A stretch of DNA of 64,000 bases from positions 434,001 to 498,000 of the forward strand of contig JAJOHG010000015.1 in assembly GCA_021029095.1 (NCBI GenBank), written 5' to 3'. A program made the translations under genes and the position numbers. This DNA is from Phellopilus nigrolimitatus. Its lineage: Eukaryota > Basidiomycota > Agaricomycetes > Hymenochaetales > Hymenochaetaceae. Position 1 is the stretch's first letter, and each line of letters starts with the position of its first letter. Of this stretch, positions 24,972 to 36,156 are shown piece by piece. Under the pieces are notes generated by a model. The model was not told where the DNA came from and did no database searches. It was given only the letters and a program-made list of their open reading frames with translations.

Positions 24972-25419
24972 TAGGGCCCCGTAACATATCGTATGCTGGT
25001 ACGTAAATGTTGGCGCCAACCGTATACTGCTACGGTCCGGATCAATACCGGTTAACATGGTCTGCTAATAGCTATGAGAGACGTTACGATACGGTACATA
25101 TCCGTACTGATTGGCCGTGATATTGCTACGGGATTGTTTAATTTGCATGTTACGGTCAGTTTGCTGCTAATATCTCTTGCTCTATCAGTCTGTTTACTTT
25201 CATAAGAGACTATTCAAATATAATAGATCCCTTTCCGAGCCACCGTCGCGACATCTCAACTGACTAGTATACGGACGACTCGGTCAAACCGGCAATACTG
25301 GCACGTGTCCGTATTATATGGTTCGTAATTTGGCGTTTCGGGCGCAATACGATGTTGATATGTTCCAGTGCCGTACAGTACTGTATTTCAGATTATATTT
25401 GGTACGTCGTGGAGCCCTA
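24972..25419. mobile_element. Degenerate hAT-like non-autonomous transposon (448 bp)
   Basis: The left end reads TAGGGCCCCGTAAC and the right end, reversed, TAGGGCTCCACGACG, giving imperfect terminal inverted repeats of hAT type (TAGGG...). They are flanked by near-identical 8-bp copies, TCTACCGG (24964-24971) and GCTACAGG (25420-25427), that match at 6 of 8 positions, as expected for a hAT target duplication. The interior has no open frame of note but is full of TACGG/CCGTA words (GGTACG, CCGTATAC, GATACGGTAC), the dense subterminal motifs that hAT transposases bind. It is clearly old. Confidence 0.65.
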
Positions 25420-25736
25420 GCTACAGGAAAGAGTCCTCATATACTGTACAGGGATGTAAGGTCGACACGGGGACGAGAAAAGTGAGGAGCAAAGAGAGGT
25501 AGAACAATATCAACGATACCAATACTATGATCATATCGAACAGCCGAAAAGAGCAAAGCGGGAGGTTCCAAGCATACTCGTGCATGTAGGTGGCACCATC
25601 AAAACGTTGGCCTACTCGCGTACAAAATGACCTTCCCGTACCCTTCCTTTGCATTTTACTTATAGCATAATCCAAAGTGCTTAACTCTCAGCCTATTTTT
25701 TCGAGCGACTTGCACTGACTGGTAAACCTTCATCAC

Positions 25737-27165
25737 ATGGAACAGTATTCTCGAAACATCGGAAAGCGTCTGAAGTCTGTTTTACCTCAAACCCAACTCT
25801 CGAACGCGGCCCTCGCACCATATAACCATCTTCGTTTCTTCCGCTGGCAGAACCCCTCGAAGGCGACTCGAATTTCGCCTTTCGGACTGTCTCCCGATCG
25901 AACTAGTGGAAGAGATCTTCAAGCAATATGCATACGAGCGGGACGTTTGCTCGTCTCCAATGGAGTACACGCAGTCAGTATTGCAGCCAACGCTGGCCGC
26001 CATCGCTCAGGTCAGTACGAGATGGCACGGAGTAGCGGCCAATCTTCTGTTCAGGGACATATACATCTCCTCCGCGACAGCCCTGACCTCACTATCGTCA
26101 GTCCTTTCAAAAAAAAGGCACCTTGCACTTCGTGTGCAGTCCTTTTACTTCCCCAACGTATCCATCTCACTGGAGTCTGTGATCATGCCCGCAAAGCCCT
26201 TTTGTCGTCCAGACGACGTCACGCGGGATCTGGACGCCGTCTACCGGGTCTGTTCGAATCTACACTCGAGGGATATTCAATTCAAGGGAACGAAGGCTCT
26301 GCTGGAGATCGAGGACCACAGAATGTTAACGTGTCTACCATTCACAGCGACAGATCTGCACCAGCTAACCCGCCTGGAGATCTCGCTCAGGGATTGTGAG
26401 CAGCGCCTTGAGAAGGTGCTGTTCTCGCCGTCCTTCGTCTTCCCCGCCCTCGAGGAACTGACGCTGTCCGTGGTCGTATCCTACTCCCCCCTCCACGTCA
26501 ACCGGCTCAGCTGCGCTGCGGACTGCCCGCACGATCCGGTCGCGCTCTTCCAGGCGCCCCGGCTCCGTCATTTGTGCATCCGCAGCTGGACACATCGCCA
26601 CGGTATACGGCTCCCGACCGGCGTGCGCGCGCTGCGCTCCCTGGACATCATCGACGCGGACTTCGACGACGCTTTCTGGAACAGGTTACGACATTTCGCG
26701 TCCTCGCTTGAGTCGCTCGTCTTGACCAGTCCCGTGTACGCGTACCCGGCCTCGCCGACGGGAGGCTCGAACGACCCCGGCGCGGTCTTGTCGTCCTTCA
26801 CCTCCCTCACGGCGCTGTGCGTCCCCATGTCGACATTCGCCTCGTGGAACTCATTTACGACGGTCTTCGTACTTCCCCCGTGCCTGCGGCGCCTCACTCT
26901 GACGGGCTGCCCGTACAGGCGCTTCTACGCTGAGGAAGAAGTCTTTGAACGGACGCAGGCCGCGCTCAGAGGCTTGTTCGTCTTCAAGCGCTGCGGGCGG
27001 CTGCTTGGCGAGTTGAGAAGCGTACGCATATGTGCGAGGAGAACAGCGGACTCAGACGTCGATATGAGCGCCAGCCTATTTCGAATCGACGAAGAGACGG
27101 GCGCCGCTGCGCGGCAAGCCGGGGTAGAGGTACTCGGCGTCGTCGTTGAAAAGAAACCGAGTTGA
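25737..27165 (+). pseudogene. F-box/LRR protein, copy 1 (frameshift in the F-box)
   Basis: First of three closely related genes (others at 36157-37665 and 39477-40949). The N-terminal part from the ATG at 25737 (MEQYSRNIGKRLKS...PQTQL) matches copy 3 residue for residue, then breaks at ~25885: one extra G moves the F-box start (SPF / DCLPIELVEEIFKQY) to another frame. From there the frame is open for ~420 residues to the stop at 27163-27165: an F-box-like region (LPIELVEEIF...QVSTRWHGVAANLLFRDI) followed by degenerate leucine-rich repeats (LHQLTRLEISL, FPALEELTLS, APRLRHLCI, ALRSLDI, SLESLVLTS, LRRLTLTGCPYRRFY). F-box proteins bring targets to SCF ubiquitin ligases. Starting at the internal Met (MEYTQS) would drop most of the F-box, so the gene as given is probably not functional unless the extra base is an error. 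Its 3' flank (27166-27310) is also shared with copy 3. Confidence 0.7.
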
Positions 27166-27413
27166 GTCGCTTCGCAAAATTCTTTGATCATGCATATCAA
27201 GATGACTGACTCCGCGTGCACGCGCACCAGTGCTACGGAATCTGGCAAGCGCTCCTGGACGGCATTTCGCGATGCTCTCTGGAGTTTCGTTGTAATGCTC
27301 TCCGTGTCAAATTGAAAAGGAGGCCCTTTGGTCTTGTTCGGAAGAGACAATAAATAATACTACTGCGCCTTATAAGGGTCCTTCTTGATGTGTGAGATAC
27401 CGTAGTAATATTA

Positions 27414-27886
27414 CAGCATATCCGGAAAACCTTGTCAGTGTGTGTTTTCATTTTCGTTTTTTGTACGGTTTTCCCAAAGAGGAACTCCTTACCCAAAGTA
27501 GCAATCCATACCAAAAATGGAACTCCTTACTGAATGCGGCCACCTACCTAAACAGGCGATGATTGATGTGTCGTTCGACACTGTGCGTGCTCGTTGTGTC
27601 GTGCCATCTTACTTGCTAACTCAAGAGTTGTATAGATATCATTAGTGACATAGCCATTATTATAAAGCCAGATTCCGCGTTGCTTAATGTTCTCCCTGAG
27701 TACTTTGCCCTCCTCACGACACGGCTTACATGTGTCGATCATCCCCGGATATGGCAGTGGCCGCATTCAGTAAGGAATTCCATTTTGGGTAAGGATTGCT
27801 ACTTTGGGTAAGGAATTCCTCTTTGGGAAAACCGTACAAAAAACGAAAACGAAAACACACACTGACAAGGTTTTCCGGATATGCTG
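27414..27886. mobile_element. Non-autonomous TIR transposon A (473 bp, TA target site)
   Basis: Bounded by TA dinucleotides (27412-27413 and 27887-27888). The two ends are inverted copies over ~130 bases with about five mismatches, starting CAGCATATCCGGAAAACC. Inside each arm lie three tandem ~18-bp units of the type GGAATTCCTTACCCAAA. Only ~210 bases separate the arms; a 72-residue open frame there (27548-27766, minus) has coding-like composition but no recognisable domain. TA duplication and CAG ends point to the Tc1/mariner-pogo superfamily; mobilisation would need a transposase from elsewhere. It shares the 19-base core TCCGGAAAACCTTGTCAGT with transposon B at 38682. Confidence 0.85.
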
Positions 27887-27888
27887 TA

Positions 27889-28438
27889 ATAGGCCGTCTT
27901 GCTCTGTGCAGGACCATATGTTTAATATCCGGCAGTATGAAGCAAAGAAAAACAATCATGAATCATTTCTATCTACCTAAGTATCCATAATCCAGTTCGA
28001 ATGGCATTCCCTCCTCTACTAAGCCAACGACATCTGGAACTTTATCGGTACGACATGTATACCACTCCCGTCCAAGATCGAGCTAAGAAAAAGTAAGAAC
28101 GAGAGCAATCACATAATAGCAGGATGACTTGGCGCGTACAGGCGGCTTCTCAAGCTCACGTGCATACCAACGCCCACGCGTCCGCCACGCGTCGCATCGA
28201 GTTACCCCGCATGATGTCATCCAGGTTGCCAAAAACAACAAAGCCGCGACTCCGAAAGCCTCTCCAGCGCCTGCTCAATCTCCTACTGTATTTCCCATTC
28301 CCCCTTTCCCATTTCTAGAGACAGGTCGTGGAGACGCGCGCGTCATCATGGCGCGCCCTGCGCTTATAAGCTGTAAAGGGGCCCTGCGGCTGCTAAGAGT
28401 AAGACAGACAGTCCAAACCAGCGCAAAAGACAAAAACC
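27889..28438. other. Intergenic region and promoter of the CsbD-motif gene
   Basis: No gene seen. Near the start codon lie CTTATAAG (around 28366) and an AGGGG stress-type element (around 28377), a plausible inducible promoter for the gene at 28439. Confidence 0.45.
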
Positions 28439-28536
28439 ATGGCGCTTTTCGGAAACAAACGCGCCGTGCGTGTTGCTCCTTCCCCCCGCGCCAGAATTAG
28501 GCGGGACGCAGATCCCTCGCACTAACACCTCCCGCA

Positions 28537-28573
<37 letters not shown>

Positions 28574-29339
28574 CGGGCACGGACGCAAACGCGCCGCACG
28601 GCGGCGGCGGCGGCGGCGGGCCTTACGATGCCTCCGCGGGCGGCTACGCCCAGCGCGGCGGCCAGCGGCAGCGACAGCAGCAGCAGCAGGCCGACCCGCG
28701 CTACGCCGCGGCCGGCGCGGCCGGCGCGGGCACGGCCGCCGAGAGCGGCTACGCGCGCGGCGCACAGGGCCCGGGCTTCGACGACACGCGCATGGGCGCG
28801 GCGGCGCAGCCCACTATGCCCCCGCGCACGGACGGCGCGGGCCAGCCCGTGCACCCGGGCGCCACAGCCGGGCGCAGCGGCGGCGGCGGGCGCGGGCGCC
28901 TCGCGGGGAAGGTCGAGCACGCCATCGGGGGCGCGCTCGGGAGCCAGAACCTCAAGGCGCGGGGCGCGGCGAAGGAGCAGTGCGTGTGCCTCCTCCTCTG
29001 TATCCGTCTTTTTCTTTTTTCAGATCCTGATGCTCATGGATCCTTTTTCTTTTTTTTCTTTTTTTTTCTTTTCTTGTGTGGGATAGGGAGGCGGGCGCGC
29101 TGCGGGCGCAGGCTGCGGAGCTGGGCGAGGCGGAGCGGCTGGAGGAGGCCGCGCTCGCGCGGCGCGAGCGGGCGGTTGCGCACGGCGCGCACCCGCAGTA
29201 CAGGCACCTTGGCGGGCAGAACCCGGGTGCGGGCGGAGGCGCGGGCGCGGGGAACCCGAACGAGGTGGGCGGTGGGGCGAACTATGGCGCCTCCGGCGCT
29301 GGGGGTGCTAGCGGAGGAGCAGCGCGTCGCGGATATTGA
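28439..29339 (+). CDS. Gly/Gln-rich protein with CsbD-like motif, copy 1 (3 exons)
   Basis: Exons 28439..28465, 28540..28979 and 29087..29339 join to 239 residues. Exon 1 encodes only MALFGNKRA, nearly identical to MTLFGNKHN of the copy at 41901-42927. Exon 2 begins with (NQ)5, a poly-Gly run and poly-Gln, then RGRLAGKVEHAIGGALGSQN and LKARGAAKEQ, a CsbD-like helix (GK.E.A.G...G...L.A.G) known from bacterial and fungal stress proteins. Exon 3 has ALRAQAAELGEAERLEEAAL, RRERAVAHGAHPQYRHLGG and a Gly-rich tail ending ARRGY. The second intron contains a long T-rich tract. The protein is hydrophilic and likely disordered. Role unknown; stress or sporulation-related expression is a family-based guess. 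GC content (about 75 percent) is far above the flanks. Confidence 0.75.
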
Positions 29340-29826
29340 GTTGCGGGGTCGAAGCGGAAGGAGATGGAATGCTTTCTTGAGGATATGATACCAGAGCCCG
29401 CGAAGGGGAATTGTAATTGTAGGCTTGTAATTTTGTGGTCAAGCAGCCCTGAACATATTTTTTTTGTGATGAGATTTGAGATCACCTTTTACAAAAGAGA
29501 AAGAAAGAAACATAATGTGAGCTGCAGCCCAGTTCGGCGATGGCGTCACCGGCCACGTCATTCCCGGACCAGACTGAATTCTGGAGTATAACTTTAAGAT
29601 CTCCATCCGCAGCGCCGTCGGAGAGGCTCAGTCGGGAGTGAGGCCACGGAGCCCAGTTTAGCGTTCAGCGGGCGATGACGACACGCGTCATAGTCGACTC
29701 CGTCGTGACATAACAGATGCGGAGAGGTCCTTATATAAGAAATAAGAACGGGACACAGTGGCAATCCTCACTCTTCACGACGTAACCTACAACCCAAACA
29801 CACAAACCGAATAAACAAACAAACAA
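29340..29826. promoter_or_regulatory. Intergenic promoter with TATA box
   Basis: A TATATAAG box at 29732-29739 lies ~95 bp before the start codon at 29827, a good core promoter. The rest holds the 3' UTR of the upstream gene and unremarkable DNA. Confidence 0.55.
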
Positions 29827-31200
29827 ATGAGCACGCAAGCCGACCAACAGCCCGTAAGCATCGACGCATATACGCACCCTCTTCCCCTTTCCTTACCTCA
29901 TCTCTTGCGTAGAGCCACTCGGGCCCGAACGCCGGCATGTACCCGACCAACTCCCAGACCGGCGGCCCCGGCGACATGGGCGCAGACCCCAACTCCACCG
30001 GCCGGCGCGACCAGCACCACGACCTCGACCAGGACCGCGATCGCGCCCCGCGCCAGGCACAAGGTCAGGCCCAGGACCAGGACCAGGACCAGGGCGCCAC
30101 ACAACAACAACGCCAAGTGCCCCCGCCACCCGTGCACCCAGACCGCGCCGGTGCGGGCCGCGGCGTCGGCGGCGACTTCGATGCGCAGGCACGCGGCGCC
30201 TCCTCGGGCGGGCCGGCGCAGGCCGGCGTCGCGGGCTGGGACGAGCACAACCTCCAGGGCGGCGCGCCTGGCCAACAGGCGCCCGCGGGCCAGGGCCAGA
30301 CGCGCGTCGGCCACTGGGCCGCCAACCCGGACGTCGCCGCGAACGGACAGGGCGCAGGGGCAGGCGGGGTTCCCCAATCGCAAAACGGGCCAGGCGCGCA
30401 GCAGGCGCCCGCGGGACAGGGTCAGCAGCGCGTCGGCCACTGGGCCGCCAACCCCGACGTCGCCGCGAACGGCCAGGGCGCGGGCGCGGGCGCAGGAACG
30501 GACGCACAGCAATACGCGGCCGGCACGCGGCAGGCGGGGGTCGCGCAGGAGGGCGCGGGCGCGCACCCGGGCCAGCAGCGCGTCGGCCACTGGGCTGCGA
30601 ACCCCGACGTCGCGGCGAACGGACAGGGCGCAGGCGCAGGCGGGTTTGCCCAATCGCAAAACGGGCCAGGCGCGCAGCAGGCGCCCGCAGGGCAGGGCCA
30701 ACAGCGTGTCGGCCATTGGGCTGCGAACCCGGACGTCGCAGCGAACGGGCGAGGCGCAGGCGGCGACCAGCAAGCACAACCGCAAAATGGCGGCGGCGCC
30801 GGACAAGATGCGGGACCGGGGACCAACGCAGGCGCAGGCGCGGGTGCGGGAGCTCCTCCGGCCAAGACGGGCATGGGCCCGAAACTAGGGAAGCTGCAGC
30901 AGGCGGCGGGGATGGCGCTGGACAACGACGACTGGCGCGCGAAGGGGCTCGCGCGCGAGGGCCGCGGGCCGCAGGCACAAGAAGCATCAGCCGGCGCGGG
31001 GCAGGCGGGGCAGACATCGGCCGGCGCAGGGCAGGCGGGGCAGGGCGACGCGCCCGCTGGGTACGCCACGGGCGTCGGCGGCGGCTTCGGACACCAAGTG
31101 CAGCCCACTGGGGACGGGGCGCCGCAGGCGGGCGGAGACTCGGGCTACGGGGTCGAGCGGACGGGCGGCCCCGGCCCCGGCCCCGGCCCCGGCAACGCGC

Positions 31201-31235
<35 letters not shown>

Positions 31236-31508
31236 GCCGGCACTGAGCCGAAAATCGGCTCGGGCTCGGGGCAGATGAACATCACGGGCGGGAAGCTGCT
31301 GCAGGCGGCGGGGATGCTGCTGAACAAGGACGAGTGGCGCGCGAAGGGCCAGGAGCGCGAGGGCCGCGGGGTCGCGGAGCGCGACAGCCGGGAGGCGCAG
31401 CGGCTGGGCCAGGAGGCGGGCGCGCGCCAGCAGCGCGCGGCGGGTGCGGGCGCGGGGCAAGGTCAGGGGGCAGGTGCGGGGCAGGGTCAGAACGGGCGGG
31501 CGTTGTAG
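29827..31508 (+). CDS. Ala/Gly/Gln-rich repeat protein with two CsbD-like motifs (2 exons)
   Basis: Exons 29827..29853 and 29913..31508 give 540 residues (MSTQADQQP / SHSGPNAGMYPTNS). The N-terminal third is Gln/Asp/Pro-rich. Residues ~150-300 hold four copies of RVGHWAANPDVAANGQGAGA spaced 42-48 residues apart, linked by APAGQGQ and SQNGPGAQ words. Two near-identical blocks follow at ~320-345 and ~450-475: GKLQQAAGMALDNDDWRAKG and GKLLQAAGMLLNKDEWRAKG, both CsbD-like and followed by REGRG. The rest is GAGAG low complexity. Neighbours copy 1 in tandem. A soluble, disordered stress-type protein is likely; function unknown. Strong antisense open frames here (for example 29893-31017) are by-products of the GC bias. 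Confidence 0.76.
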
Positions 31509-31599
31509 GAGTGTGCATAATGGAAGTAAGAACTGTTGTATGATAAAGATTGTTCTGTAGTGTAGAGAGAATGGTTTTTCTTTCTTTGGAACTGGACGC

Positions 31600-32100
31600 A
31601 TGTGTGCGCCGTGGACTCCGGAGTGTCGTCGGGGCAGCGTGGTCGAGAAGCGCGTGTTGGGCTGCTTCTGCGATGTAGATATAGCTCTGGTGGAGGGAGA
31701 AGCGTCTCTCCCGTTATTCCAGATGCGAGGAGCGCCTTCGACTTGGGAGCGGAGAGCCACATTCTGCATGCTGTGCTTCGGCCATCAGTGATAGAGGAAA
31801 GGAAGGCTTTCGAATGGGATATGGACGTTCTGCAGATTTGTTTTGAGCTGGATGCGCGCCATGATTGTCGGAGAAACCAGGATTTGTGTCTGGCAGATTG
31901 CTTGCTGGTTTGGAATGCGACTTCGGCGGCGCAAACGTGGATGTAGATGCGTTGCTTCGGTGGTCTGCTTCGGCGACGGATATAGCTCTGGTGGAGAGAG
32001 AATCTCTCGAGTGTTATTGCAGATGAAACCCGAGATGCGTGGAGTCGGCGGGCAGCGAGCCACATCTCGCACGATGGACTTCCGCCATCAGCAAAGTAAA
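31600..32100. repeat. Diverged direct duplication (~300 bp period)
   Basis: Words recur ~307 bases apart: GATATAGCTCTGGTGGAG at ~31678 and ~31979, GAGCCACAT at ~31757 and ~32058, and a cttcsgccatcag word at ~31778 and ~32086. Minus-strand reading gives a 220-residue open frame with two matching halves, but the composition is odd and no domain is visible. Confidence 0.6.
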
Positions 32101-32628
32101 AGCAGATCTTTCGCAGAACATCACTCGCACACATCCCGCCCGTCGTCATTCGAAACGTTCGGCAGCATCAATCAGCGCGGGCAATCCGGGCCAAAAAAAA
32201 AAGAAAGAAGAGAAAAAAACAACGCGGCTGGAAGGCGTGATCTCCTGCGGGCGGCGAAGGCCGCGCTGTCTTCTCAGGTCCACCAGGCTGCCGTGATTGG
32301 GACGAGAAGGTGATCTCTCCAGCTCCCAAGGGCGTTCTAGCCGAAATACAAAGCACTGGCGCCGTGACGCCGCGAGCCTCATGGCCGTCGTGCGCGTGCA
32401 ATTTAAAGAGGGAGGGCGAGGGAGGGAAGAGGGTTTTTTTTTTCTTCAAATCTGAGCCTGCCGTTGGCGCTTTGTTCGCCCGCCGTCGCAGTTTTTTTAT
32501 CGCAGCCGTCGTCACCATCGTCGTCGTCGTCGTCGTCGTCTGCGTCTACTGCCGCGACCTCGAGGGGATTACCGGAAGCTGTTTACGTACGCACGCACCG
32601 CACCGCACGCACGCATCGCACGTGCAGG
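32101..32628. other. Upstream region of the Sec2-like gene
   Basis: Contains poly-A and poly-T runs, a (GTC)n/(TCG)n stretch at ~32517-32540 and the likely 5' leader. No separate gene seen. Confidence 0.4.
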
Positions 32629-35600
32629 ATGACCTCGTTTCTGGGCAGCACCCTCACCCTCACCGCCGCCCCCAGCACAAAGCGCAACAAGCTCCGCCGC
32701 CGCCGCCCGTCCCCGCCGCGCGCCATGTCCGTCGTCGCCACCGGCGCTGGCCCCGACTCCGGCCCAGATTCACCCCCCGCGACGCTCACGCCCCCCGCGA
32801 GCGTCGTCGCCAGCGACTCGCCCACGCTGCACGACCCGCCCAGCGACGATGGCGACGCCAGCGGCGACGCACGGGACTACAGAGACAGCGTGCACGCACG
32901 CAGCCCGCCGCCCCCGCCGCCGCCCCCGCGGGACCCCGACGACCCGCAGGCGCTCGTCATCGCGTCCCTGCGCACGCAGATCCAGGACCTCATCTCGCAG
33001 GTCACCCAGCTCAACGGCAAGCTCGTCAGCTCGTACGACCGCGTCTCCGACCTCGAGGACGAGCTGCACCTCGCGTCCGCCGCGGGGCGCGCGACCGCGC
33101 TCACCATCTCCGCGCTCGAGATCGAGCGCGCGCAGCACCTCGCCGCGCTCAACACGGGGCTGTACGTCGAGAAGGCGCACGTCACCGCCGAGCTCACGCG
33201 CCTCATGGAGCGCGCGACGGACGAGGCCGCCGCGCGCGGCCAGGCGGAGAGCGCGCGGCACAACATCGAGCACGAGCTCGACGACCTCAGCGCGAACCTC
33301 TTCGGGCAGGCGAACACGATGGTCGCCGAGGCGCGCTTCGGCCGCGCGCTCGCGGAGCGCAAGGTCGTCGACGCGGAGGCCGCGCTGCGCAGCGCGGAGG
33401 AGGCCGTCGGGCTCATGCAGCTCCAGGTGCAGGCCCTGCGCGACGAGAAGGACCGCACGGCGGACGACGTCGTCCGCCTGCGCGCGCTCATGGCGAAGGG
33501 CAAGTTCGTCGAGCACCCGCCGGTCGTGTCCTCCGCCGTCGTCAGGCTGCTGAGCTCGCACAGCCCGTACCAGGAGTTCCTGCTCTTCATCACGCACCTG
33601 CGCTCTGTCCGGCCTGCGTCCCTCAGCCCTCCACATATTTCGACGCTGCTGCCGCTGCCCTTCCTCGCGCGCCTCCAGACGGAAGATTCGTGAGTGCCAA
33701 TGTTTCCGCTTTTTCGAACATGAAATTAATCGTGCGTATCAGAGATCCAACTGTGCGTCTTGATTTCGCACCCTCCCTCAACTGGCTGTCCCGCCGCTCC
33801 GTCCTTTCCGCCATCTACAGCGGCCAGCTCACCATCGAGCCCATGTCTGCGTCGGTGCTCCTCCTGGAACTCTCCTCGTCTCTGCAATCAATGATACCCG
33901 GCTCGCAAACAGGGCTCTCGTGTGCTCTATGTGGTACACACATTTTCCCTCCCAGGTCCGAATATCTTCATGCCCCTCCGCCATCGCACCCTCTCTCGAC
34001 CCTCTCCCTCACTCGACACGCCAACTCCAGCACCTGGTCTACCTCCCTCTTCAAGAACCCGCTCGCGAACAACAGCGCGTCCGCCGCGCCCTCTCCGCCG
34101 CCCACGCCGCCGCCGCACGACGCCAAACACACCGCCACCGCCACCTCCGCCGCTTCCAATCCGAGCCCCAGCTCCCCCGCGCAGGCGCCGACGGTGTACG
34201 TCTTCCGCCTCGCGCAGGCGCATACGCCGCCGCAGCACGCGGCGCAGGCGCAGAAGCCGACGAACTACCCGCTGTGCGGCTCGGGCTGGTGCCTCGCGCG
34301 CCTGCGCACGACGTGCTCGCTCTGGGCGTTCGTCCGCGCGGGCGTCGTCGACCGCGTCTGGGAGGAGGCGCCCTCCGCGCACGGCGCGCCGGCCGTGTCG
34401 GCCTCGTCGGCCAGCGTGTACTCGAATGCGAGCACGGCGCTCGTGGGGAGGGAGGGCGAGAAGGCGGAGGCCCCGCCCCTCCCGCCGCGCCGCCGCTCGA
34501 AGATCAGCAGCGTCGGCAGCCTGTGGGGCGCGCTGCGCGGCCAGAGCCAGCCCGCGTCGCCCGTGCACACCGCCGCCGAGAAGGAGCGGAAGAGCGAGGA
34601 GGGCGAGGCGCCGGCTACGCCGGAGACGGATCCGGAGCTCGAGCTCCCGCCGAAGCAGCGCGCCGCGAGCCTGAGCGTCGCTGTGCCGCCCCCGCTGCCC
34701 CGGCGCAGCGTCGACCGCGGCGCCGGCGGGCGCCCAAACGGACACGGACACGGAAACGAGAGCGGAAGCGGGAGCGGGGGCGAGGAGAAGCCCGCGACGG
34801 GCGGCGGCGACGACGCGAACTCGGACTCGCAGGCGAGCGAGAAGACGCCCGTCGCGCTCGCGGGCGGCGCGCTCCCGCCCGCGGAGCACATCGCGCCGTC
34901 CGTCAGCCAGGCGTCGTCCGCGCAGAGCGGGAGCGGCGCGGGCGACGAGTTCACGACGCCCGTCGAGGAGTTCACGCCGCTCCCGCTGACGTTCGCCACG
35001 CCCCCGCGCGCGGCGGCCGCATCGGCGTCGGCGTCGGCGCCCTCGCCCCCGGGCTCCCCGCGCGCGCACGTGCGCCGCACATCGCGCTCGCCGCCGCCGT
35101 CCTTCCCCCCACTGCGCTCGCCGCGCTCCCCGACGCGCGCGAGCACGCCCCCGCGCTCCCCGCGCGCCGTCCCGCTGCCCGACTCCCGCCCGGGCACGCC
35201 CGCGCTCAAAACCCACTCGCGCGCGCCCTCCGCGGCGTCGGCCGCGATCGCGCCGCTGAACATCGCCGGCGCAACGCCGTCCTCCCGCGCGGCGTCGCCC
35301 AGCCCCGCCAGCGCTGGCGCGCCGCCCGTCCCGAAGCGCGCGGCGGCGCGCCGGGCCGTCCCCCCGCCGCCGCCGCCTAGCGGTGGCGCTGCGAGTGCGC
35401 CGCCACACCCTCCCGCGGCCGCGGAAAAGGGCGAGGCGTCCGAGGCGTCCCCGCGCACGAGCACCGACGCGGCGCGGCCGGGCGCCCCGCCGCCGCCGCT
35501 GCCCGCCCGCGCGCAGCTGTCCGTCGCGCCCGTCTCGCGGGCCGACGCGTCGGGCGTGTCCGACTACGGCGACGGCGACGCGGACGCGCTCGGCGAGAAG

Positions 35601-35798
35601 CAGGCGCGGCGGCGCGCGGGCGGCGCTGGGGACGGTGAAGGAAAACTGGATGGGAACGCGCGTGCGGGTGCGGATTTGGATGCGGATGCACGCGCGGAGT
35701 ATGTGGGGGAGGCGACGTGGGAGGAGCGCACGTGGCGCGAGCTCGTCCGGCTGCGCGAGGACATGTACTGGGCGCGCGTCGGCGGGGTGCGCGGGTGA
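32629..35798 (+). CDS. SEC2: Sec2-type guanine nucleotide exchange factor (2 exons)
   Basis: Exons 32629..33689 and 33743..35798 (53-nt intron, GTGAGT...CAG, splitting a Ser codon) give 1038 residues; an in-frame ATG at 32725 is an alternative start. Residues ~105-330 form a long coiled coil including the Sec2/Rabin signature (DDLSANLFGQANTMVAEARFGRALAERK), which opens the Rab GTPase Sec4/Rab8 on secretory vesicles. Exon 2 continues with LSRRSVLSAIYSGQL and LSCALCGTHIFPP, then YPLCGSGWCLARLRTTCSLW before AFVRAGVVDRVWEE, a block conserved in basidiomycete Sec2 homologues. The last ~550 residues are Pro/Ser/Ala-rich with many PPPLP-type SH3-binding stretches, ending in a short conserved EERTWRELVRLREDMYWARVG. 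GC is very high. Role: polarised secretion at the hyphal tip. Confidence 0.82.
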
Positions 35799-36156
35799 TC
35801 GCTCCCTTACCCTCCGGACTGGAGTGAGTTACATAGCATTACCGAAAATGTTCTGGAGACTGGAATGTCGATAGTCTGGTAGAGTAGGGAGTACTGTGTC
35901 TCGTCAGGATTATGGATGCTTAGGTACAATTGATATATGTTTTCTTTTTCTTTCTTTACTTTATTATGCCGGCTACTACTTGTATGGCACTGTATAGTGC
36001 AAGACGAACTATTACATATTAAGACGGTGTTCCACATTAAAAAAGGACCCTTATCAGGCGTAGTAGCATGATCTATTGTCCATTCCGAACGAATCCAACG
36101 ACTCCCTCTTCAATCTAACATGGAGAGCATCACAAGACACCGTCCAGGAGCGCTTC
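35799..36156. other. Intergenic region
   Basis: About 360 bases between convergent genes. No gene seen; 3' UTRs. Confidence 0.4.

Noticed and set aside
29893..31017. Long antisense frames across the GC-rich repeat gene (374 and 302 residues)
   Set aside because: Arg/Pro/Ala-only products that arise from GC-rich repeat DNA read on the other strand; the sense frame has proper exon structure and paralogues.
33927..35464. Large overlapping frames on both strands within the Sec2-like gene
   Set aside because: Same GC-bias artefact. The chosen frame continues the coiled-coil exon through a good intron and contains the conserved ARLRTTC block.
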